The notes under the pieces: model-generated | Database searches by the model: none | Told to the model about the DNA's origin: nothing | The model's input: only the letters and a program-made list of their open reading frames with translations | Translations under genes and position numbers: made by a program | DNA from: Coleofasciculaceae cyanobacterium RL_1_1 | Lineage (GTDB): Bacteria > Cyanobacteriota > Cyanobacteriia > Cyanobacteriales > Geitlerinemataceae | Reading direction: 5' to 3' | Assembly: GCA_012033105.1 (NCBI GenBank) | Contig: JAAUPN010000013.1 | Span: forward strand, 1-34,808 | DNA: 34,808 nt | In this document: one piece after another, positions 27,825 through 34,808 of the stretch | How positions within the stretch are numbered: position 1 is the stretch's first letter | How the letters are laid out: each line of letters begins with the position of its first letter

Positions 27825-28913
27825 CTATAAGGGCGGCACATTCACCCACGATCCGTGCGAGTGTGACTCGTGGGTCAGATCCATCAACAACTGTGAATCA
27901 ATCCCCTCCTGAATCGACGGCGCGATCGCACGTCCCGCATCAATTCCCTGGACAAACACATCCACCACGCGCAAAAACGCCGACAGCCGACCATCGGGAT
28001 ACAGCGTTGGAAACTCCAACCGATCGGGAACCGGTAACTCTGATCGCTCCTCGCCAACCTTCGATCCCCACACTTTAAACCCGTAAATATAATCCGTTTG
28101 GCTTGGGCTGCCGATCGTCAGCGTGCCGCGATCGCCGTAGACTTCGATCCAGTGACCACGCCCCCCATGCGCCGTCGAACTGATGCTCACATGGCAGGGC
28201 GCACCGTTCGCCAACTCCAGCGTAATTGCGCACACATCATCCGAGTCCACCGGTTTCATGGCGTTATCGTCATTCGGATCGGGACGTTGCGCGATCGACG
28301 TACTCAGCGACGCCGACAGCTTCACGACTGAGCCAAACAGCCAGGAAATATAGTCAAAGGTGTGCGACCCAAGCGCTCCAAGCGCTCCACCACCGAGATC
28401 TTTCTGAGCGTACCAATTCCAGGCTCGATCGGGATTCGCACGGCTCGACATGAGCCAGTCAATCCGAATCAAACGCGGCTGACCGACGTAACCCGCATGG
28501 ATCAGCTCGGCGAAATATTGCCACGCCGGAACAAAGCGATATTCAAAATCCATCGTCGTGATGCAGTCGTTCGCCTGGGCGATCGCGGCGAGTTCTCGCG
28601 CTTCGGCCACAGTTAACGCGGTCGGCTTTTCCAGCAGCAAATGTTTACCCGCAGCGAGGATCGCTTTGCCCATGTCGTAGTGGAGGAATGGCGGCGTAGC
28701 AAGGCTGACGGCGTGGATGTCGTCCCGATCGAGGATGGCATCGAGGCGATCGGTAGCCATCGAGATCTCGTGAGCCGTCGCGATGCTTTGGGCGGTGGCA
28801 AGATCTCGATGATAGACCGCTGCAACCTGGGTACGATGATGCGCCTGAAACCCTGGAATATGAACTTTCTGGCCAAAGCCGGTTCCGACGATCGCAACAT
28901 TAATCAGGCTCAT
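27825..28913 (-). CDS. Gfo/Idh/MocA-family NAD(P)-dependent oxidoreductase
   Basis: This 362-residue sugar- or inositol-type dehydrogenase begins MSLINVAIVGTGFGQKVHIP (Rossmann loop GTGFGQ). It has ATPPFLHYDMGKAILAAGKH, the family lysine motif LLLEKPTALTV, and the C-terminal alpha/beta domain with GALGALGSHTFDYISWLFG, in which GSHTFD holds the usual catalytic His/Asp position. The substrate cannot be inferred, because no sugar-metabolism cluster surrounds it. I chose ATG at 28911-28913; GTG at 28925 is also in frame, and a GAGGTG sequence sits where it could serve the ATG. It is convergent with the exported-protein gene. Confidence 0.9.
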   Translation of the reverse strand: MSLINVAIVGTGFGQKVHIPGFQAHHRTQVAAVYHRDLATAQSIATAHEISMATDRLDAILDRDDIHAVSLATPPFLHYDMGKAILAAGKHLLLEKPTALTVAEARELAAIAQANDCITTMDFEYRFVPAWQYFAELIHAGYVGQPRLIRIDWLMSSRANPDRAWNWYAQKDLGGGALGALGSHTFDYISWLFGSVVKLSASLSTSIAQRPDPNDDNAMKPVDSDDVCAITLELANGAPCHVSISSTAHGGRGHWIEVYGDRGTLTIGSPSQTDYIYGFKVWGSKVGEERSELPVPDRLEFPTLYPDGRLSAFLRVVDVFVQGIDAGRAIAPSIQEGIDSQLLMDLTHESHSHGSWVNVPPL

Positions 28914-29176
28914 ACGGTCTAGCACCTCGAAATCATAACGCCAGACCCATTATGAGTCTCGCCCGCTCAGTTCGTATAGTTTTCCTAGCGATCGTCTCCC
29001 TCACTAATTCTAGATCGTCAGGCTATCACTCCGGTGATCGTCTTAATCGCCGTAACACGGCCACGCTTGCCCTTACGAATTTTAATCCAGCCACCACAGC
29101 CAAAGAAAAAATGTAAAAATAAAACTATATAGTTAAGCAAAAGAGTTAAGCTCTAACCCCGATTCTGAGTTCAGAA

Positions 29177-29524
29177 ATGTCCTACACCGATCGCGTCGCA
29201 CAACGTCGAGCCGGGATTGGTAAATTTGCCAAACAACAACCCGATGTGATGAAAGCCTTTCGCGAACTCAATCGAGTGGGTGGCGAAGCGCGAGCCCTAG
29301 ATGCCAAAACCAAGGAGCTGATTTCCCTGTCGATCGCCGTGGCAGTTCATTGCGATGACTGCATTGGTTTTCATGCCCAAGCCTGTCTCAAGGCCGGGGC
29401 AACCCCGGGGGAAATCGCAAACGCTCTCGGGGTAGCGATCGTCATGGGCGGTGGCCCGTCGTTGATGTACGCCAGTCATGCGATGGAAGCCGTAGAGGAA
29501 TTTTGTCAGACGATGAACACCTAA
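29177..29524 (+). CDS. Carboxymuconolactone decarboxylase / AhpD-like protein
   Basis: This 115-residue all-helical protein has the AhpD core: KTKELISLSIAVAVHCDDCIGFHAQACLKAG, with the redox pair C59-x-x-C62 and H66. This favours a thiol-based peroxidase or alkylhydroperoxidase-like activity over true lactone decarboxylation. It is of family-typical length with a C-terminal GGGPSLMYASHAMEAVEEF helix. The start is ATG at 29177. Immediately downstream lies a decayed copy of its 5' end (29565-29620), so this locus was once partly duplicated in tandem. The convergent glcD gene follows. Confidence 0.9.
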   Translation: MSYTDRVAQRRAGIGKFAKQQPDVMKAFRELNRVGGEARALDAKTKELISLSIAVAVHCDDCIGFHAQACLKAGATPGEIANALGVAIVMGGGPSLMYASHAMEAVEEFCQTMNT

Positions 29525-29564
29525 CACAGAACATCATTCCGCCGCAGTCAGCCAGAAATACAAG

Positions 29565-29620
29565 TCGCATCGCACAACACCGAGCCGGGATTGGTAAATT
29601 TACCAAACTGCAACCCGCAG
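29565..29620 (+). pseudogene. Decayed duplicate of the 5' end of the AhpD-like gene
   Basis: Read in the plus frame it gives SRIAQHRAGIGKFTKLQP, matching residues 5-22 of the intact gene (DRVAQRRAGIGKFAKQQP). At DNA level CGAGCCGGGATTGGTAAATT is identical in both. Similarity stops shortly after, and no CxxC region follows. It begins about 40 bases after the intact gene's stop, so it is a truncated tandem duplicate. Confidence 0.75.
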
Positions 29621-29688
29621 TCACCGGATGGAGAGTCAGGCAATCAATCCAAGCTCCCCATCGGTTTGAACACGCGATTGCCGTGCCA

Positions 29689-31170
29689 TCAAAATCGATC
29701 AACCCCCTTAAACTCCTGAGATTTCTGCGCCATCGCGGCCTCACCACAGGTGCGCGGCGTCGGGAAAATCTTGCCGGGATTGGCGAGCCCGTGGGGATTG
29801 AGCGCCCGATTGACCCAAAACATCGTTTCTAGGTCGATCGCATTAAACATCTGTGGCATATAGCAGCGCTTATCCGCCCCGATGCCGTGTTCACCGGAAA
29901 TCGAACCACCGACTCGAACGCACAGCTTGAGGATTTCGCCGCCCACCGCTTCCACCGCTTCGAGTTCGCCGGGGATTTTATTGTCATATAACACCAGCGG
30001 ATGGAGGTTGCCATCGCCCGCATGAAACACATTGGCAATCTTATAACCGCTGCGTTCCGACAATGCGGTCATCTCCTTCAGCACCTCCGCCAGCCGCGTC
30101 CGGGGAATCACCCCATCCTGAACGTAATAATCTGGACTCATGTGACCCGCCGCCGCAAATGCCGCCTTACGGCCTTTCCAGAGTTTGGCGCGAGTCTCGG
30201 AATCCGTGGCGGCGGTGAGGCTGCGTGCGCCGTGTTGGCGACAGAGGGCTTCAACCCGATCGCGATCGACCTGCACTTCTACGGGCGAGCCGTCGAGTTC
30301 CACCAACAAAATCGCCTCCGCATCGCGCGGGTAGCAGTTCAGTTTAACCACATCCTCGACGGCGTTAATGCTGAGATTGTCCATAATCTCCATGCCGCCG
30401 GGAATAATGCCCGCACGGGTGATCGCGCCCACAGCCTCACCGGCAGCTTCGATCGAGGTAAAGTCCGCCAACAGCACACAGATCGTTTCCGGCGCTTTGA
30501 GAATGCGTAACGTCACCTCGGTGGCGATGCCGAGCGTCCCTTCAGAACCGACGAAAATCCCTGTCAGGTCGTATCCCGGCATTTCGCTAATCTCACCACC
30601 GAGATCGACGATCTCACCATTGGGCGTGACAATTTTGACACCCAGCACGTGATTCGTCGTCGCGCCGTACTTCAAGCAGTGGACACCACCGGAGTTTTCC
30701 GCCACGTTGCCACCGATCGAACAAACAATCTGACTCGACGGATCGGGCGCGTAGTAAAAGCCCGCGCCGCTCACCGCCTGAGTCACCCAGTTATTAATCA
30801 CGCCCGGTTGAACAATCACGCGCTGATTGTCGAGATCGACCTTGATAATCTCGCGCATTCTGGCCGTGACGATCGCCACACATTGCTCCACCGGTAGCGC
30901 CCCACCCGATAGCCCGGTCCCCGCACCCCGCGCCACCCAGGGCAACCCGAGCCGATCGCAAAGTTTCACTGCGATCGCCACCTCTTCGGTACTACGCGGC
31001 AACACCACCAGTGCCGGTTTTTCGCGATAGCTCGCCAAGCCGTCACATTCGTAGGTGATCAGCTCTTCTTTACGACGGACGACACGATCGTCGCCGAGTT
31101 CGGCTTGAAATTGGCGGGTGATGGCACGCCAGTCGCGATCGGTGGTGAGGGTGGGTGTTTCGGCGAGCAT
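29689..31170 (-). CDS. glcD: Glycolate dehydrogenase/oxidase FAD subunit GlcD
   Basis: This 493-residue FAD-linked oxidase oxidises glycolate to glyoxylate in the photorespiratory route, or D-lactate in close relatives. The FAD-binding domain shows LVVLPRSTEEVAIAVKLCDR, WVARGAGTGLSGGALP, DPSSQIVCSIGGNVAENSGG and FVGSEGTLGI. The C-terminal cap has NVFHAGDGNLHP and SGEHGIGADK, the metal/substrate histidine motifs. The end LNPHGLANPGKIFPTPRTCGE is typical of cyanobacterial GlcD. No glcE or glcF is adjacent, as usual in cyanobacteria. The start is ATG at 31168-31170. It is separated from hypF by 60 bases, same strand. Confidence 0.93.
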   Translation of the reverse strand: MLAETPTLTTDRDWRAITRQFQAELGDDRVVRRKEELITYECDGLASYREKPALVVLPRSTEEVAIAVKLCDRLGLPWVARGAGTGLSGGALPVEQCVAIVTARMREIIKVDLDNQRVIVQPGVINNWVTQAVSGAGFYYAPDPSSQIVCSIGGNVAENSGGVHCLKYGATTNHVLGVKIVTPNGEIVDLGGEISEMPGYDLTGIFVGSEGTLGIATEVTLRILKAPETICVLLADFTSIEAAGEAVGAITRAGIIPGGMEIMDNLSINAVEDVVKLNCYPRDAEAILLVELDGSPVEVQVDRDRVEALCRQHGARSLTAATDSETRAKLWKGRKAAFAAAGHMSPDYYVQDGVIPRTRLAEVLKEMTALSERSGYKIANVFHAGDGNLHPLVLYDNKIPGELEAVEAVGGEILKLCVRVGGSISGEHGIGADKRCYMPQMFNAIDLETMFWVNRALNPHGLANPGKIFPTPRTCGEAAMAQKSQEFKGVDRF

Positions 31171-31230
31171 GGTGGTGAGAGGAGGGCGATGAAAGGATGA
31201 ATCGGTCTAACTGTTCTAGTGTAAAGCGTT

Positions 31231-33677
31231 TCAATCCTCCAAGCTCGCGGCATGGGCTGTGATCGATCGCCACGCGGCCAAAATTTGCCCGATCGCCAAC
31301 CCACCATCATTCGGTGGGATACGTTGATGGATACGCACCTGAATCGGTTGATCAGCGGCATTGCGAAACGTCTCGCCCGTGAGCCGCTGTATCGTCCCTT
31401 CGGTTAAAACACGATTTTGAAAACAGCCACCGGTTAACACCACCTGCGACAGGTCGAGGCGTTGCGTCACCTGGGCGATCGCCTGGATCAGGGTTTGCTG
31501 AAACCGTGCCGCGATCATCGCTCGATCGACACCGCCGAGATAATCCCGCACCATCCCGCGCAACAGTTCCGATGAATCCACGATTCGCGATCGATTTCGA
31601 TCCGTTTGACCCTCATCCAAAATTGTCACCGCGTACGGTTCCACGACACCGATTGATCGCGCCAATGCCTCCACCGCGATCGCGCCCTGTCCTTCAAAAC
31701 TACAGCACTGATGCAGTCCCAACAGCGACGCCACCGCATCAAACATCCGCCCCACACTGGAGGTTTGTGGTGTATTTAAGCTGCGAGTGATGGCAACTTT
31801 AAGTAATGATTTTTCGGGTTGCGTGAATGCGGTGATCGTCGGTAAATCAGCAAAGTCCGCCAAAGTCCAAACCTCCTCGCCAAACACCGACCAAAGCCAA
31901 CCCAACGCCGATCGCCGGGGTTCCCGCGCCGCGCGATCGCCACCGGGCAACGGAAACGCTCGCCAATGTGCTGCCCGCTGCCAGTCCTGCTGATCAATCC
32001 GCAACCATTCACCGCCCCAAATCGTACCGTCGAGACCGTAGCCCGTGCCATCCCAGCGATCGCCAGTGTCGGCACCGTGATGCCGTGTTCCGCCATACAA
32101 GCGAGGGCGTGGGCGTAGTGGTGTTGGACGGGGATCAGGGTTATGGGTGAGGTCTCGGCAGATTGCTTGATGAGCGAGTGAGTAAGCTGGTGGGCGATTG
32201 GGTGAACGTAGTCGGGATGAGCATCACAGGCGATCAGCCTGGGATAACACGGTACAAATGCAGTAGATCGTTGATCGTTGTTTGCAGGCGGTCAACCGTT
32301 GCAGGCGTATCGAGATCGCCAATGTATTGACTCAGGATTAGGCGCTGACCGTCGCTGAGGGCGATCGCGTTTTTCAAGTGAGCACCGACGGCTAAGATCG
32401 GCGGTTTCGCGGTTGACCTGATTGACCTTGACGATTGCGATACCCCTGGAATCATTATGGTTGATGGAGCATAGCCGCGCCCGTGTCGTAGGACTTGCAC
32501 CCGATCGCCGTGCGGAGTCTGAAGAATCCGGGTAATGCTGTCATCCAGCGAACGGGCGATCGGGCGATCGTGATCCAACACCGCATCGACCACCGAACCC
32601 AACCGCTCCAAGACTTGACTCCCCGTAATACACAGTGGCTCACCCGATTGATTCGCACTAGTCGCCACCACCGGAAACCCAAACCCCTGCATCAGCAGAT
32701 GATGGAGCGGCGAATGGGGTAGCATCACGCCGAGGTCGGGAACTCCGTGGAGCGACATTCGGCGCGATCGACAGCGATCGCCCCCCTAGATCCCGGCGTT
32801 TTTCCAGGAGGACGATCGGTGCGATCGCGGAGGTTAAGAGGTTAATTTCGGGGTCAGTTAACTGACAATCTTGAGCGATCATCGCCACGCTAGGGTACAT
32901 CAGCGCCAACGGTTTATCGGGTCGATCTTTGCGCTGACGCAAGGTCAAAACCGCCGACGAATTCCGCGCATCGGCGAATAAATGAAACCCGCCAAGACCT
33001 TTTACCGCCAGGATTTCACCACGCTCTAACCGCTCGATCGCCCCATTGATCGCCGCCTCACCCTGGGCGACCACCAACCCCGATCGATCCAGCAGACTCA
33101 CCTGTGGGCCACACACCGGACAGGCCACCGGCTGCGCGTGAAACCGTCGATCGAGCGGGTTATCATACTCGGCCTGACAGTCAGCGCACAGCGGAAAATC
33201 GCGCATCGTCGTGTTTGGGCGATCGTAGGGCAGATCACGCAGGATGCTAAACCGGGGACCACAGTTGGTGCAGTTGAGGAACGGGTAGCGATAACGGCGA
33301 TCGTGCGGATCGTTCAGCTCGCGCAAGCAATCGCCGCAGGTAGCCAGGTCGGGTAGGAGGGTGATTTGCAGTGATGCATCGGGCGCAGCGGGCGAAGTGT
33401 GGATCGTAAATTCGCTGTCGTACTGTAGCGGCTGGGTTTGACGCGCGATCGCCTCGATTCGAGCCTGGGGCGGTGGTTCCTGTTCAAGACGCGCTTGAAA
33501 TTGCACCAGACGATCGCGATCGCCTTCAATTTCAATCACCACACCCTGCACCGTGTTATTCACCCAGCCCGTTAACCCCAGCTTGATCGCCAAGCGATAG
33601 ACAAACGGACGAAACCCCACCCCCTGGACGAGGCCACGCACCACCATACGCCAGCGCTCCGGTTTAATACTCGTCAC
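31231..33677 (-). pseudogene. hypF: Carbamoyltransferase HypF (hydrogenase maturation), three frameshifts
   Basis: Three minus frames join into one HypF of about 815 residues, which makes the cyanide ligands of [NiFe]-hydrogenase from carbamoyl phosphate. The order is intact. Acylphosphatase domain: QGVGFRPFVYR, residues 18-28. Two zinc fingers: C114/C117/C136/C139 and C164/C167/C186/C189. YrdC-like domain: LAVKGLGGFHLFADA, VVATSANQSGEPL. Kae1-like domain: IPVQHHYAHALACMAEHGI, WDGTGYGLDGTIWGGE, VLTGGCFQNRVL, PPNDGGLAIGQ. Breaks lie at 32741-32750 (one base too many), 32237-32242 (one missing, turning PGLIACDAHPDY into PG-stop) and 32052-32056 (one missing in AIAWDGTG). So many clean, repairable shifts suggest sequence error. 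The start is GTG at 33677. hypB lies 45 bases upstream. Confidence 0.88.
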
Positions 33678-33722
33678 AATTTGGCTATCTTTTCCTACAC
33701 CAAGCTACGGGGAGGATTCCAG

Positions 33723-34459
33723 TCAGGATAGTTCTTGCAGTTGTGGAACCGGCACGAGACGAGTTTGTAGATAGAAATACCAATCCGTCATCCCCGCCCC
33801 CGATCGGCCGATAGCTCAAACAATTCGGCTTGAGGTGCGACCGCGTGGATATTTTGCCGCGCCAGTGCCAGATCGCAGCCCACCGCCTCGGCAATATCGG
33901 TTTTTGTCAGCAACACCACATCCGCATTTTTAAACGTCGTGGGGTATTTCAACGGCTTATCTTCGCCTTCCGTCACCGAAAATAAAACAACTTTCATCGC
34001 CTCACCCAGGTCGTAGGCCGCCGGACAAACCAAATTACCCACATTTTCGATAAACAGCAAATCGATCGTGTTCAGATCCAGCCGATCGAGCGCTGCCGCC
34101 ACCATCGATGCTTCCAGATGGCAAACGTTACCCGTCGCGATCGGAATCGCCTGCGCCCCGACCCGCTTCAGCCGCGCCGCATCATTATCTGTCGCCAAAT
34201 CACCCACAATCACCGCCGCCGGAATCGACAGATCTACTAACGTCCGCTCTAGCAAGGCCGTCTTGCCCGCACCGGGAGACGACAGCAGATTCAGCGCTAA
34301 AACGCCCGCATGGGAAAAGCGATTGCGGTTGTGCGCTGCGAGGCGATCGTTTTTCGCCAGGATCGCCGCAGTCTGGTTCGAGAACGACGCGCGGGCCAGA
34401 TGTCGCTTGAGGTGTGGATTCGGCCGAATCACACGGCACAGGCAACAGCGCTTCCACAC
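33723..34459 (-). pseudogene. hypB: Hydrogenase nickel-incorporation GTPase HypB, frameshifted, unusual 5' end
   Basis: HypB is the GTPase that, with HypA, delivers nickel to the hydrogenase large subunit. The core is complete: [33 protein letters not shown] (Walker A), [21 protein letters not shown] with the metal-site Cys-His, [32 protein letters not shown] and [14 protein letters not shown]. At the C5 run 33797-33801 the frame ends early (SADRGRG-stop); one extra base restores [20 protein letters not shown] and a stop at 33723. No Cys/His-rich nickel-binding N-terminus is seen. Family similarity begins only near 34363, and upstream the DNA reads in another frame as the end of an ABC permease. 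The GTG at 34459 is therefore only the formal start. Confidence 0.85.
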
Positions 34460-34808
34460 TTAACTGATCGGTTGGATAATCGATTACATCGGGAATGGCA
34501 AACGAACGCACCAGCGCCATGCCATCCGGCGCGCCTCTGGCCAACTCCGTCATATCGATTTCGGCAATATTCCACGACCAGGCAAACGCCACGACAAACG
34601 CCACGATAACGCCACCACGCACGACCACTTTGCGCAGCGTACTCTGTTCCTTGCGTTGCGGCACACCTTCAAGGATGCGTTTGCGCAGCCAACTCGACAC
34701 ATAATCGAGCGTCATAATCACGACGATAATTGCCAGAATCGCCGTCGCCATCGCCCGAAATTCGTTTAGGCGAATCCACTGAATGACCAGAAAACCCAGA
34801 CCGGCGTC
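34200..34808 (-). CDS. Phosphonate-type (PhnE-like) ABC permease, partial, running into hypB
   Basis: The frame is open from the window edge ([20 protein letters not shown]) to TGA at 34200-34202. The first ~45 residues are the final membrane helices of a PhnE-type permease ([23 protein letters not shown]). A second permease unit then begins ([19 protein letters not shown]) and leads to a periplasmic segment with [19 protein letters not shown] and PDCGDPGE. That pattern occurs in double-length phosphonate permeases carrying an extracytoplasmic insert. From about 34350 onward the same DNA encodes HypB in another frame, so the rest of this frame is nonsense. The permease is thus probably truncated or artificially joined to hypB. 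Confidence 0.6.
   Translation of the reverse strand, partial: DAGLGFLVIQWIRLNEFRAMATAILAIIVVIMTLDYVSSWLRKRILEGVPQRKEQSTLRKVVVRGGVIVAFVVAFAWSWNIAEIDMTELARGAPDGMALVRSFAIPDVIDYPTDQLSVEALLPVPCDSAESTPQATSGPRVVLEPDCGDPGEKRSPRSAQPQSLFPCGRFSAESAVVSRCGQDGLARADVSRSVDSGGGDCG

Noticed and set aside
29503-29832. Open frame covering the AhpD-like duplicate and the end of glcD
   Set aside because: Only residues from the 29565-29620 duplicate resemble a protein; the rest is antisense to glcD. Recorded as a pseudogene fragment instead.

Overview
This window is cyanobacterial chromosomal DNA. Evidence: GCGATCGC-type (HIP1-like) octamers and GATCG-rich words throughout, a 29-residue PetN (cytochrome b6f), a CrtD-type carotenoid desaturase, a Ycf29-like response regulator, an intein in DnaB at the site used by cyanobacterial DnaB inteins, an ECF sigma/anti-sigma pair and hydrogenase maturation genes. 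The species cannot be named from the sequence; a genome with several small dispersed repeats fits.

Layout. 1-1.7 kb: tail of a transposase, then a LytM/M23 cell-wall endopeptidase. 2.0-4.3 kb: an AT-richer accessory patch with a Uma2-family nuclease-like gene and the most unusual gene of the window, one polypeptide carrying a probable DNA-binding N-terminus, a DarT-type DNA ADP-ribosyltransferase (toxin) and a DarG-type macrodomain (antitoxin). 4.6-10.4 kb: housekeeping genes eno, a response regulator (preceded by an IS200/IS605-like structured relic), dnaB with a 136-residue mini-intein, and ilvC. 10.7-14.4 kb: a HEAT-repeat protein, cobA and an AI-2E family permease. 15.0-19.3 kb: a two-partner-secretion exoprotein (TpsA-like) and a phosphohexomutase. 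19.6-24.6 kb: two near-identical ~125-bp MITEs in the same orientation bracket an RTX/beta-helix exoprotein, an ECF sigma factor, its anti-sigma factor and petN. 24.6-31.2 kb: a small secreted protein, crtD, another secreted protein, a Gfo/Idh/MocA oxidoreductase, an AhpD-like protein followed by a decayed copy of its own 5' end, and glcD. 31.2-34.8 kb: hypF and hypB (NiFe hydrogenase maturation) and the end of a phosphonate-type ABC permease that runs into hypB.

A strong technical pattern cuts across the window. Five genes (HEAT protein, AI-2E permease, TpsA, hypF three times, hypB at least once) are broken by single-base shifts. Most are repaired by adding one base, usually in a short homopolymer. 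Base-dropping sequencing or assembly error is a likely explanation, so these should not be called true pseudogenes without raw reads.

Functional themes: central metabolism (eno, ilvC, phosphohexomutase, glcD), tetrapyrrole and carotenoid synthesis (cobA, crtD), replication (dnaB), photosynthetic electron transport (petN), hydrogenase assembly (hypB-hypF), cell surface and secretion (M23, TpsA, RTX protein), envelope signalling (ECF/anti-sigma) and a fused toxin-antitoxin candidate. No tRNA, rRNA or CRISPR array was recognised.
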